Positions 44,924 to 56,402 of a DNA stretch of 64,000 nt are shown here, piece after piece. Made by a program: the position numbers and the translations under genes. Under the pieces are notes generated by a model. The model worked only from the letters and a program-made list of their open reading frames with translations. It had not been told where the DNA came from and ran no database searches. Source of the DNA: Azolla caroliniana (Eukaryota; Polypodiophyta); assembly GCA_043228905.1 (NCBI GenBank), contig JBHGNT010000010.1, positions 16,430,001 to 16,494,000 of the forward strand. Direction: 5' to 3'. The stretch's first letter is position 1, and every line of letters starts with the position of its first letter.

Positions 44924-46831
44924 TTATTGCGTAGTGTCTTGCGTACTCCCCCTCAAGCTTGGCAGGTCAAGGATCGTTAATCCGAGATCGGTCATGAATT
45001 GCCATAGCTTGTCGGCTCCTAAAGCCTTAGTGAAGATGTCGGCCATTTGAAGATTTGTGCTAATGTGTTGTAGGTCGACATCGCCAGCTAGAACACGCTC
45101 TCGGATGAAGTGATAGTGCACTTCGATGTGCTTTGTCCACGCGTGGAACACCGGGTTTCGAGCCAGATAGATACTGCTCATGTTGTAGTAGTAAAGGGAA
45201 GTCAGATCCTTGATGGGTACGCCCAAATCCTTCAAAATCCTCTTGAGCCATACGACTTCACACGCAGCTACGGCTGCGCCCCTGTATTCCGCCTCCGTAC
45301 TCGAAAGAGCGACGTTAGGCTGCTTCTTGCTACTCCAGGATATTGCTCCGCTGCTGAGGGAGAAAACAAATCCGGAGGTTGATCTTCTATCGGCTTTGTA
45401 GCCGGCCCAATCGGCATTTGTGTACCCCTCGAGTCGTATTGGCATCGCGGTTTTGTAGAGGATGCTGCAATCCATTGTGTTACTCACGTATCGTAGAACT
45501 CGCTTAGCGCAATCCAAGTGAGTATCATGTGGTGTTTGCATGAATTGGCTAAGGAGACCGACCGGATAACTGAGATCGGGTCGTGTGATCGTGAGGTAGA
45601 TGAGACTCCCGATGAGTTGCCAATACTGAGTCGGCTCACACACTTTGGTGCCTGAGTGCGCATCTAGTTTGAGATTACGATCGAGTGGGGTTGCCACGGA
45701 TTTGCACTCAGCCATCCCGAACTTGTATAACAAGTTGAGGATGTAGTGCCGTTGAGAGATCATGATTCCGGCCGGAGTCCAAATTACCTCGATGCCGAGG
45801 AAGTAGTGGAGCTCCTTCATGTCCGTCATCTCAAACTTGTCGGAAAGGAGGGATTTGACTTTATTGATTTCGATGAGATGCTCACCTCCAATGACTAGGT
45901 CATCCACATATAAGATGATGATAATCGGACTTGCGGAATCGCTTCGTATGTAGAGGGAGTTGTCCGATTTTGACATACGTAAGCCGATTTGATGAAGATA
46001 TTGCGTTATCTTCGAATGCCAAGCACACGGTGCTTGCTTGAGGCCGTAGAGTGGCTTCTTGAGTTGACAAACAACTTTCAGATGGGTGCTCGAGTTGAAG
46101 CCGGGTGGTTGGATCATGTACACCTCCTCTTCTAATTCGCCTTGTAGAAAGGCGTTCTTGACGTCCATTTGATGGAGGTGCCACCCTTTCGCCGCGACAA
46201 TCGCAATTACGGTCCGCACCGTCGTCATCTTTGCCACCGGGGCAAAGGTCTCTTCGTAGTCGACGCCATGCGTCTGAGCGTATCCATTCGCTACGAGTCG
46301 AGCTTTGTAGCGGTTGATGGAACCGTCAACGTTGTACTTCACTTTGTAGATCCATCTGCATCCGATCGCCTTTTTGTGGGGTGAAGTGGGAACGAGATCC
46401 CACGTCTCGTTCTTCCGTAGTGCCTGCATCTCCTTGTTCATTGCTTCGATCCATCGTGGGTCCTTCGCGGCTTCGGAAAAGGTTTCCGGCTCCCATACTG
46501 TTGCTACCTTCATCATAAAGGTGTAATGGTACGCCATATAATCGTTGTAGCCGAATCGGCTTACGGGGTTCTTTTCACGAGTGGATCGACGGAGCTTCTC
46601 GTTTGCAGAGATGAGGGCTTTCTTAGCTCAAATTGGTACCTCGAAACCGCCGAACTCACTGTCGAGTGAGTGAGTCGACTCATCGTCGTCGACATGATCG
46701 TCTACGTATTCCGCCATTTTCGCCTTGCCTTTGTCCATCATTGGGCTAGGGCGTGATGTGCTTTGATCGCTCAAAGGCTCTTGTGGTCCGCTCAGTCGGG
46801 TTGTGATCGGACTTTCTTCGAACATGCGCGT
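44924..46831 (-). pseudogene. Copia A pol: reverse transcriptase and RNase H
   Basis: The 537-codon frame 46537-44924 holds the complete copia RT and RNase H. Visible are WIYKVKYNVDGSINRYKARLVA, DYEETFAPVAK, WHLHQMDVKNAFL, the catalytic YVDDLV, a TRPDLSYPV motif, the RNase H region [15 protein letters not shown] and the KHIEVHYHFIRERV end. An in-frame TGA at 46630-46628 separates it from the upstream 46825-46631 segment (integrase-RT linker). The RT/RH part is thus intact but cut off from integrase by the stop and by the solo-LTR insertion. Confidence 0.9.
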
Positions 46832-47607
46832 TGTCGTGGAGAATGTGATTCACGATATAAAAATGAGCTTAAATGTTGTATTTAATAATATTTGAGAGAC
46901 TTGAACCCACATCCTTATAAACGATGTACAATGTACATACCACTAGGCTAGGCTATTTATTTGTAAAAGTTTGTAATAAATGTGCTTCATTTTATAAGAA
47001 TGAAGCTATATATTGTATTAAGTAAAATTTAGGGACTTGAACCCTCAACCTTGTATACCAAGCACCAAGCATACACCACTAAGCTAGGTTAGTTATTTTA
47101 GAATGCATTTTCATCATTATACTTATCCCATATCTATTTTCATACATAGCCATCATTCATCACATGCAATGCATGTGCGCCAAATGGCGATCATGCATTA
47201 CATGTAACTCATGCATTGCATGCATGCCATGCTCCCATACATTACCATATGCATGGCAACACTTATATAAAGAGGGGCAAGGGGAAAATAGGGGAAGGAA
47301 TAAAGGAAGAGAAAGTAAGAAATCAGACAATTTATTAAGCAAAGAAGCTAGCTCATTTGGGGAAGTGTCTTGTCTCTCAGAGTTGAAGTCGTGGGTTCAA
47401 ATCAAGGGTCGATAGAAAATGTGTTCAGTTTGCGATCAAGGATTGTAAAGTTGGTAAAATATTATACTTTTAATATACATTGAATGTTTATATCATATAC
47501 TCTTGTTCCTTGAATCATACTTCGTCTCAATCTTCTTTCTAGAATCATACTTTGTCTCAATCTTCTTTCTTGAATCATACATTGTCTCTATCTTTTATCT
47601 ATGCTCG

Positions 47608-47640
<33 letters not shown>

Positions 47641-47777
47641 TTACTCGTAACTCTTCTTCTTACTATCCTTAACCATTCTTTCATCACCATACAAGCCTTA
47701 TTAAAAGTTAAGTTTCTTCAACTCCCCTTAACCTTAGTCTCCGTGACTTCGCCGCACGAACCACAACTACCCCGACA
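46832..47777 (+). mobile_element. 946-bp solo LTR inserted in copia A
   Basis: The insert begins TGTCGTGG and ends CCCCGACA (TG...CA with an inverted terminal repeat) and is flanked by a 4-bp direct repeat, GCGT, at 46828-46831 and 47778-47781. Comparison with copia B shows the coding frame of copia A would be continuous without it. It has a TATA-like 'cttatataaagagggg' at about 47263 in plus orientation, then (CT)n(CA)n at 47610-47640. There is no internal coding region, hence a solo LTR. Two tRNA-like box pairs lie in its left part. Confidence 0.75.
46894..47090 (-). repeat. Two tRNA-like A/B-box units inside the solo LTR
   Basis: On the minus strand, unit 1 has A-box-like TAGCCTAGTGG (46950-46940) and B-box-like GGGTTCAAGTC (46908-46898). 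Unit 2 has TAGCTTAGTGG (47086-47076) and GGTTCAAGTCC (47043-47033). A-to-B spacing is the same in both (about 32 bp). They resemble heads of tRNA-derived SINEs or a tRNA-like duplication. No cloverleaf was drawn. Confidence 0.5.
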
Positions 47778-48870
47778 GCGTAAGGCGATCTTCATCCTCT
47801 ATCTCTTGTTCGGTGGATTCCGGGTCGAGCGAGGTCGGAGTTGAAGTTGTCTCTGGTGCGTACCAGGATGCGGACTCCTCAAAGACGATGTCTCGACTTA
47901 CTCGAGATTTTCGAGTTGAGGGGTTGTAGCACTTGTACCCCTTTTGCTCCAGTGAGTATCCTACGAGTATACATTTCTCCGACTTCGGGTCGAGCTTTTG
48001 ACGCTTCTCATCGGGGATGTGCACGTATGCAATGGAGCCGAATATCCGAACATGTGATAGGTTCGGCTCCTTTCCGAAGAATCTTTCGTGCGGAGTGACC
48101 TCGTGCACGCCGGATGTTGTGCACCGGTTCATTAGGTAGACAACCGTATTTGCAGCTTCGGCCCAATATGACTTGGGCATATGCTTCTCGTTCATCATGG
48201 CCCACGCTACTTCGAGGATGTGCCGATTTTTGCGCTCGGCTACCCCGTTTTGTTGCGGAGTGTGTCGGCAAGTGAATTCTCGCCGAATTCCTTCATTTCG
48301 GAGATATGCCGTGAAGTCGTCCGAGAAGTACTCCTTGCCGCCATCCGATCGAAGACAACGTACATGTCAGCCCGTGGCTTTCTCGACTTCATTCTTGAAA
48401 ATTTGGAAGTGTCTGAACACTTCGCTCTTTTGCCGCATCGGGTAGATCCAAGTGTGCCTAGAGAAGTTGTCGATGAAGAGCACGTAATATCAGCATCCGC
48501 CGAATGTACCCGTCTGCGCCGGTCCCCATATGTCGGAATGGACCACGTCGAGTAGACCTCTCCTCACATTCCGCTCTTTCGGGAATGGGTGTCGGTGTTG
48601 CTTGCCGAATTGGCACGCTTCGCATAAACCTTCAATCTCCTTTTCTTTGAATGTCGGGAGTCCGATGACGACTCCTTTCGATTTCATTGCTTTGAGTTTG
48701 TTGAGATTGATGTGGCCGATTCGCTTGTGCCACAACTCTATGTCGGAGTCGGCTTTCATGCCCTTTGCGAGCATGGCCGATTTCATCTCGTGTGGGTCGA
48801 GAATGAACATTCGGCCCTCTCTTCGTCCGCGTGCGATGAGTCGGCCCTCTTTTTCGATGAAGCAACCGCC
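47778..48870 (-). pseudogene. Copia A integrase (frameshifted)
   Basis: The frame at 48810-48490 gives the GAG-pre-integrase zinc motif (LWHKRIGHINLNKL...CEACQFGKQHRHPF) and the start of the catalytic core (LDVVHSDIWGP). The frame at 48198-47778 gives the C-terminal part (NEKHMPKSYWAEAANTVVYLMNRC, then VRIFGSIAYVHIP and KCILVGYS). The stretch between is readable only in shifted frames, so integrase is inactive as written. Confidence 0.8.
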
Positions 48871-48879
48871 TTGATTAAA

Positions 48880-49704
48880 TCAAACTTGCATCCCTTGCAC
48901 TACAATTTGGCCGACGGAGACCAAATTCTTCGTAATGGTGGGTACATGCAAGACATTTTTAATGTAATTTTGCTTACCTTCTTTTCCGAACGGAACATTG
49001 CCGATGTGCCGAATCGGGTGCGTAGTGTCATCTCTGGTTTCGACATAACCGGGTCGCTCTGGCTCTCTAAGTTCTCGGAACCATTCTTGATGCGATGTCA
49101 TATGGTTCGAGGCACTGGAATTGACGAACCATACGTCTTCCGGACCGGAGGCACTAGTTGAGGTAGCGGCCGACATAGAGTTTGCTCTATGTTTCATCAT
49201 GAACATTCCGCCATGGTCGGAGTTGTGCGCATACATTCCGCCACGATCTTCGTAGTCGGAATTGTGTGCACACATTCCGCCACGATCTTCGTAGTCGGAG
49301 TTGTGTGCGTAATTCGTGAGTTGTCGGCTTGTGGAAGCCGATTCACGCATCTTCTTTCGGCACTCTTCTTCGTGGTGACCAAGTTTTCCGCAATATCCGC
49401 ATTCGGTTGCTTTTTGACGACTTGGGCCGGAGTGGAAGCTCCCCCTTCTTGCGAAGGTTCCTCGTTGGCCTCCGTTTTGCAGCTGAAATTGGGAGTTGTT
49501 GTCATAGGTCGGACCTCGTCCGCCTTGTCCTTGGCCGAATCGGCCTCTCGCTCGTCCGCATCCTCTTCCTCCATTAGAGTGCGTGTAGAACATGTGGCCT
49601 TCCAACTCATTGCTCCTTGTATGCACGTGGTTTTCTTCGACCAATAGCATTGATTGGAGCTCGAAGAAGGAGGGATGATTCTTGAAAGAGAGGAATGTGA
49701 GCAA
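48880..49704 (-). pseudogene. Copia A gag zinc knuckle and protease (5' truncated)
   Basis: A 274-codon frame. The zinc knuckle CGYCGKLGHHEEEC (C-x2-C-x4-H-x4-C) is intact. A 13-residue unit (AHNSDYEDRGGM-) is repeated about three times before the protease. The protease active-site region reads WFVNSSASNHM where the family has a D-S-G-A core, so the catalytic Asp and the Gly are both replaced. The upstream 15 or so residues (from 49704) belong to the rearranged junction, and the normal gag N-terminus is missing. Confidence 0.75.
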
Positions 49705-50384
49705 AGGGATCTTGGATGTTGTACATTCAGATGTATGGGAACCGACTCAAATAGCCAGATTCGGTAGATGTCGATACTGTCACGTTTATCGACAACTTCT
49801 CCAGGCACACCTGGATTTACCCTATGGGGCAAAAGAGCGAAGTGTTTGGAGACTTCCAAAGATTCAAAAACGAAGTCGAAAAGGCAACAAGTCGGCATGT
49901 CCGATGGATTCGATCAGACGGAGGCAAGGAGTACTTCTTGGACGATTTTTTTTTTCACCATAAAACATATGCTCCATTGGTATTAATAAAAAGCCCGGAG
50001 GCAGTATACAAATAGTACATAATATTGTTTCATCTCCACCAGTATATCTGAAGTGATTCTAGCATTTGTAAAAACTGTTGGGAAAAAAAACAGCCATAAA
50101 ACACAACATTGATTCCAGTGATCTGCTGCAGAAAACAAAATTTCGGGCTCTTAGAACAGAACTCCATAGAAAACTTATATTTCACATGATATTCCATGTC
50201 CTCCGTCTTTCCACTCATATGTGTCATGTGTGGAGCTGTAAGAAGATTCACCATCCCAACAGAAACAGTTGCAAACAGATCTGAACTGATTCCAACATTT
50301 GTAAAAACTGTTGGGGAGAAAAAAACAGACCATGAAAATGAAATGTATTATACTAATCTCCACCTCTCACCCCATTTGCTTCGA

Positions 50385-51545
50385 TCCCCACAACTTATTC
50401 ACTCTCCCTTCATGATGTGCTTCGGCCCCCTCACCATCATCACTCCTAAAAACAACCAAATTGCTTCATTCAATCCACCTCCACCATCTCGCCGAATGCC
50501 ACCAATGTTCTGTGGAATTAACAACAAAATAAGTAAAAAAATTCCTCATCCCCTCATGAGCTGCTTCGATCCCCCCCACCATCATCACTCCTAAAACAGA
50601 CACATTGCTTCCTTTAGTCCACATCCACCATCTCGCCGAATACCACCAATGTCTTGTGCAATGAATAAACAAAAATGAGAAATTGTTCCTCATCCCCTCA
50701 TGATTTGCTTCGTTCCCCCGCACCATCGTCACTCCTAAAAACAGAGAAATTGCTTCAATCAAACCACATCCACCATCTCGCCGAATACCACCTTTGACCT
50801 ATACAAATAACAACAAAAACAAGTGAATAATGGTTCCTCATCCCCTCATGATTTGCTTTTGTCCCCCCCACCATCATCACTCCTAAAAACATACAAATTG
50901 CTTCAATCAATCCACATCCACCATCTCGCCGAGTACCGCCAATATCCTGTGCAATTAACAACAAACTAAGTGAACAATGATTCCTCTCCCCTCTTGATCT
51001 GCTTCAGTCCTCGCACCAACACCACTCATCCTCACACCATGACAAAGTTGCTTCAAATCCCACTGCCATCATCCCGCAACCTATGAGAACCATAATATCT
51101 GTCTTAAGTCAGCCCATATCTGGGGTATCTTGCTTCCCCTATTCCACCTCACCGATTAACGCGGCCCTGTAATCACAACAAAAAATGAGCGAAAAACCAT
51201 TCCTCGCCTTCTCATAATAATCTGCTTCAACCCCCACTCCAACATCACTCATCCTAACCACATAAAACAGAAAAACGGCTTCATCATGTCCCCATCTACC
51301 ATCTAGCTATCTCCGATTCGACAATCCTGTTACACTAACAACCAACAAACGAGTAGAAAACAAACAGAAATCCTCACCTTCTCTTAGTAATCTTCGACAA
51401 CCCCCACCAACATCAGTCATCCTAATCACAAAACAACTTAAACCTATTTCAACCTGTCCACATCCACCATGTCGATGTCTCTGATTATCACACGAAATCT
51501 GCCTCATACCACTAAAATCTTCTTATACTAGTCTGATTCAGCATC
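50385..51545 (-). repeat. ~145-bp tandem repeats in the LINE 3' region
   Basis: Units beginning 'cctcatcccctcatga' occur at about 50543, 50687 and 50835, with related units before (about 50403) and after (about 50980, 51210 and 51375), giving about seven in all, increasingly diverged to the right. Each unit includes 'caccatcatcactcctaaaaaca' and 'ccaccatctcgccgaatacc' type blocks. Confidence 0.8.
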
Positions 51546-51842
51546 CAGAACATCATCCCATTTCCTCATATCTTCTTCTAGCATATGTAAATCTTACCTA
51601 CATTAAAATAAGCTTCCTACATGCCGCCACCGTCTCCTCCCTGTTATCTCATGTTGTTCGCTATAAGAATGGTACTGGTGGCGGGAACAACCAACGAGGT
51701 GGCACATAATTCCACCTAACCTCCGTGCCTGCATCTAACATTATAGGAATAGCTAACCAAACTCGTCGCAATCTCTTTCTTTTTCGAATGGTTGTGTTTC
51801 CATAGACTTTATACCTGTCATACTCACCTTTAACCGAATGTA

Positions 51843-54800
51843 CTAATAAATTCCAAAAGACTTTACGTGATCCACAACGTGAATGTCTTCATCATTGTAT
51901 AACTTGGAGCACCTAGCTTTCCAAAGAACCCATAGAGACAACGAGGAGACAATCTGCCAAACATAACTCCGCGAGAAGAACTTGACTCCCTGCAAGGATC
52001 TTGAAGTAGAATATACCTGAAAACTTCTTACATATAAAAACAATGAAGAATGATTATAATGATAAAAAGCCCTTTGTTGATCCAACATTCCCCAAAAGAC
52101 TGCACCCCACGTAAAAATAGCAGACCTATACTTATGACCTAGAAGCCTAAGAATTCGACACCAATTTTTTTTTGCGGAAACACATTCCCAAAATGCATGA
52201 TGCAATGTCTCATCCACAAACCCACACATAATACATGACCGATTACTCACCGATCCCCTCAATAAATGACCTATTGGCAATGCATAATGAATCATCAACC
52301 ACCGAAAATGCAATATCTTATTCATGCATTTAATAGACCAAAACTGTTTCCAAAACATAACCATATGAGTAGATGAAACATTACCTTCCTCCCAATACTT
52401 TTTTCCAGCAGGTATCGGCTCGGTCTGCCTCAACATAAAATTCCTGCCAAACGCTACTGAATATTTGAAAAAAGGAAGGAGCTTAGTCGAAGAGTTAGAT
52501 ATGGATAATTTCCAACCATAATCTGTTGGATCCCACTGCAGGTCATCAATAGGTTTAGAGTCTAACACCGAAATATGAGATGAAAAATTAACTATTAGTG
52601 GACTAGGATCGATATATATATGTTTATCTAATCTAGCAATTACTCGCACTGGCAATTGCTTCGCAACCAACATGATTTGAGACTCCTCATCCACTAGTAT
52701 CAACCTACCATTGTCCAACACTTCATAAAAATAAATGCTACCATTTTGATCATATAACCGAGCTCCTATAAGTATATTGAGTGTCGAGAACATACCGTAC
52801 CAACTCTGAAAATGATCGAATTGCAATGTAGGCACTGTGACCTGATACACCCTGGACAATTGTGATAACATGATCTTAGCCCCTCTTAAGTTAGATAACC
52901 TATTACTTTGCTCCAACGTAGAGGACTGCATAAACCTTATCCAATCCGCAACCGTACGAGCTGGTCCACTATCCATTGCAGCCCATGATAACCTAGGACA
53001 TAAACCCAAAACACATGCAGCTTCATCAGTAAATAAAGGATTCCATATCAATGGTTGACGCATAAATTGATGATAGCTTTTCGGTGGCAAGAAAACAAGC
53101 GCTTGCCGAAGAGTTTCCCATGCCCGAAAAATTCCATTGAAGAAATGCAATGATCCATCATTGGATTTAGGTAGCTGGAAATCTACATTAAAGAACCATC
53201 TAAGACTATCCTTCCATTGACCACCTACCGAAGGCTTGACCTTATATAGATGTTGCATCCATAGCTTTTTCCATAACTCCTGTCCTGGCAATAAACTCCT
53301 AACAACATGTTTAGTAAGTAAAGCTTTGCTTTGCATAAATGGATCAATCAAACCTAAACCACCTTTTTGTTTAGGTTGTATTAGAATAGACCAAGCTACC
53401 TTTGCTACAGGATTGACTGACCTATTGTTCCCCCAAATAAAATTCCGTACTAAATGTTGAACTTTCAACGTTATTGACCTAGAAAACAGCCATGTAGATG
53501 CTATATACCAAATCGAGGACAACAACACCACATTAGCTACAACTACACGTCCTGCTAAAGATAATTTTTCTTTATTCCAATATACTAATTTATTTCTTAA
53601 TCTTAACAATAAGGGTGCAATCATATCTTCTGACTTTAATCCCACACCCACTCGACAACCTAAATACCTAATGGACTGACCTTGAGGTATCCATGTGAAT
53701 CCTAAAGAGGGTACATTAACTGGCGGATCTCCCGAAGCGAGCCAAAAACCTGATGACTTATCCCAATTTATCAAATTATGCACCCGATGCATCTGAGAAA
53801 TCATCCACGGCCTTTTGCACACGAAACAAATTACCATGTGAGGCCTGAACATATAAAGCTGTATCATCAACGAATTCACAATCCACATTTGCGTTTGCTA
53901 CTGGTAGTGCTAAACCTTTAATATTTACATATGGAGAATTTAAATGTACAGAGAATGCTTCGGATACTAACAAAAACAGGAAAGGAGCAAGTGGACATCC
54001 TTGGCGTACAGATCTTGAAATAAAAAAACGCCTACCAATGTCCCCTGCAAATAATAGAGAACTACTTGCATTACGATATAATGCTGAAACTCCTCGTATC
54101 CAATTACTTGGAAAACCCATCCTAACGAGTGTTCCCTCCATAAAATCCCAGTCCACTCTGTCGTAAGCTTTTTCAAAATCAAGAAATAACACCGCCAGAT
54201 CTTGCTTCTGCACTTCAGCGATGGTCACCATTTCCCAAAAGAGAATAATATTATAAAAAATACTTTGCTCTTGCAAAAAACCTGTATGGGTATCATGAAT
54301 CAACTCCGAAAGATAAGGTTGTAACCGTCTAACTATCGTTTTGCTAATATCTTATAAATAACATTCAACAATGTAATTGGTCTCCACTGGCTAAGCTCTT
54401 CTAACTGTCCACTTGTTTTAGGAATCATATAGATTAAACCCTCCTTCCATTCTTGGGGCATATTTCCAGAATCTAAAATTTGTTGATAGGCCTTAGTCAG
54501 CCCATCACCTATCAAATCCCAATACTGGATATACCATTGAACTCCCAACCCATCCACACCAGGACAAACATCCTTTGCAAGGGCTTTTACTGCTTTAAAA
54601 ACCTCTTGAGTACTTAATGGTTGTAAAAGACAACGTAAAAGATTTCCAGAAACCCTATTCTGAACCCTAGACCATATAATGTCCCTCTTAACCATATCAG
54701 CCTCAAAAAATGCTCTAGCTTTTAACAAAGCTTCATAATAATCAGAGGCTATTTGTCACATATGGCTAGGATCCGTGGTATAAGAGCCATCAGGACATCT

Positions 54801-55439
54801 TAATCTAGATATCCTAGCTGATGACTTATGATGATTATGCACTACAAAGAACAACTTGTTGACTTTATCTCCCGATTCTGCCCATGTGGATGATGTATTG
54901 TGATAGTTAAAATCAACAGAAATCTTTTGTAAGTCCAATATTTGATTCCCTACTTGAACCACTCGAGCACTTATATAACTCGAATGTGGTCTTCTCTCTT
55001 GCAAATGTTGCAGGGATTTCAATCCCCTACGCAACCTACCTATTTTAGTTAAAGATGCATAAAATACTTGTTTAGCCTTCCTATAAAAAAATTGTTGTGT
55101 TTCACTAATAGCCTTGTGAACACTAGATAATGCATAATCATAGGAGTAGTCATACTTATTCCAAATATTATGCACTGTAGGGGAACAATCTGGGCTAAGA
55201 AACACATGATTCAGAATTCTAAACCTTGAGTTCTTATACTGCTCCTGTAAAACTATAACTAACCGAAGCGGTGCATGATCAGAAAAGGAAAATGAAGGTA
55301 TGATTCCAATGGAACCTCCTTTGTCCCACAAAAACTTATCAACATAAAATCTATCTAACCTAGACAAATTTGCATGTGATTGTCTTCTATCTGATCTTGA
55401 ATACTCTAAGGAATCTTGTATCCTTGTAAAAGAAGACAC
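51843..55439 (-). pseudogene. LINE ORF2: endonuclease C-terminus, reverse transcriptase, zinc-binding tail
   Basis: Segment 55439-54759 has the end of the APE-type endonuclease (LSRLDRFYVDKFLWD, then FSDHAPLRLV). An in-frame TGA (54758-54756) follows. Segment 54755-54336 holds the early RT blocks (PGVDGL, WKEGLIYMIPK, WRPITLLNVIYKILAK), then a one-base loss near 54340. Segment 54303-53790 has FLDFEKAYDRVDWDF, RQGCPLAPFLFLL and the catalytic FVDDT (usual F-A-D-D). A second shift follows near 53785. Segment 53780-51843 covers the thumb/connection (GFWLASGDPP, WNPLF) and the zf-RVT-like tail (KILHFRWLMIHYALPIG, CIMCGFVDETLHHAFWEC). It is not functional as written but only lightly damaged. Confidence 0.85.
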
Positions 55440-55519
55440 ATAAAAAACTTATCAGCATAAAACTTCTCAGACGATTTTACAGTGTACCTCTAAAAGGAAG
55501 GAATTCAACGAGAATTCTC

Positions 55520-56200
55520 ATGCCGACACACACCTTAGCAAAATGGAGTAGCCGAACGGAAAAATCAGCACATAGTAGAGGTGGCAAGGGCCATGATGAA
55601 CGAGAAAAACCTGCCAAAATCGTACTGGGCAGAAGCCGCAAACACAGTCGTGTACCTCATGAACAGGTGTACAAATCGGGGGTACATGACGTAACCCCTC
55701 ATGAGAAGTTTTTCGAAAAGAAGTCGGGCCTATCACATGTCCGGATATTCGGCTCAATTGCCTACATGCATATTCTCGACGAGAAGCAACAAAAGCTCGA
55801 CCCAAAGTCGGAAAAATGTATCCTCGTAGGGTACTCACTCGAACAAAAAGGGTACAAATGTTACAATCCTTCTACCCGAAAAGTTCAAGTAAGTCGAGAT
55901 GTCGCTTTCAACAAGTTGGCCTCCTGGTACGACCCAAAGACGACTCCAATTTTGGCTCAAGTCGACCCGGAATTGGCCGAACGAGAGATCGAAAACGAAT
56001 TTCGACTCGGACACATGTTCAAAGAAAGTCTGATTACGACAAGGCTTAGTGGACCACAGGAGCCCCCGAGTGACCAAAGCACATCTCGGTCAAGTTCGAA
56101 ACTGGACAAAGGGAAGGCCAAAATGCCAGGATACGAAGCTGTAGTTGACATCGAGTCAACTCACTCCCTTAAAGTGAGTTTGAAGGCTTGGACATTCTAA
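55520..56200 (+). pseudogene. Copia B integrase C-terminal half and linker
   Basis: A 226-codon open stretch. The first 50 or so residues are out of the ancestral frame; the rest (VHDVTPHEKFF onward) is the integrase C-terminal region, ending in the Ser-rich linker before RT. It closely parallels the copia A sequence at 47778-48198 plus 46631-46825 and shows where the solo LTR entered copia A. Confidence 0.75.
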
Positions 56201-56402
56201 TCATCCGGAGGAATGGAGTGAAGAAAGCCTTAGACTCTGCAAACGAGAACTTCGTCGCTCCACCCGAGAGAAAAATACGGTCAGCCGATTCGGCTACAAT
56301 GAGTATATGGCATATCATTATGCTTTTATGATGAAGGTGGCGATAGTCTGAGAACCGGAAACCTTTTCTGAGGCAGCCAAAGATCCACCATGGATCGAAG
56401 CC

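Larger units (their letters stand above)
44228..49690 (-). mobile_element. Ty1/copia retrotransposon A (truncated, defective)
   Basis: Reading along the minus strand: gag C-terminus and protease (49690-48880), integrase (48870-47778, broken), a 946-bp solo LTR insertion, RT-RNase H (46831-44924), a polypurine tract near 44955-44945, a non-coding stretch with a second purine tract (44663-44652) and the 3' LTR (44651-44228). The domain order gag-PR-IN-RT-RH is copia. The 5' LTR and gag N-terminus are missing: the element ends at about 49684-49690 against copia B on the opposite strand. Confidence 0.85.
49950..55469 (-). mobile_element. 5'-truncated LINE (L1-type) inserted in copia B integrase
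   Basis: A 5.5-kb non-LTR element on the minus strand. Target duplication 'gacgatttt' flanks it (49941-49949 and 55470-55478). The 3' end on its own strand is a short poly-A (T run at about 49950-49955 on the plus strand). The 5' end falls inside the endonuclease domain, as expected from incomplete target-primed reverse transcription. ORF2 (55439-51843) is followed by a 3' untranslated tail of about 1.9 kb with tandem repeats. Confidence 0.85.

Noticed and set aside
45110-45401. Plus-strand frames across copia A RNase H
   Set aside because: Shadows of the true minus-strand pol frame; the same applies to plus frames at 47841-49647.
46894-47090. True tRNA genes
   Set aside because: Only A/B-box-like words are present; no acceptor stem or anticodon arm could be seen, so they are called tRNA-like.
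49197-49898. 233-codon minus frame
   Set aside because: Wrong-frame reading through copia A gag and across the copia B junction; the zinc knuckle and protease lie in the other frame.
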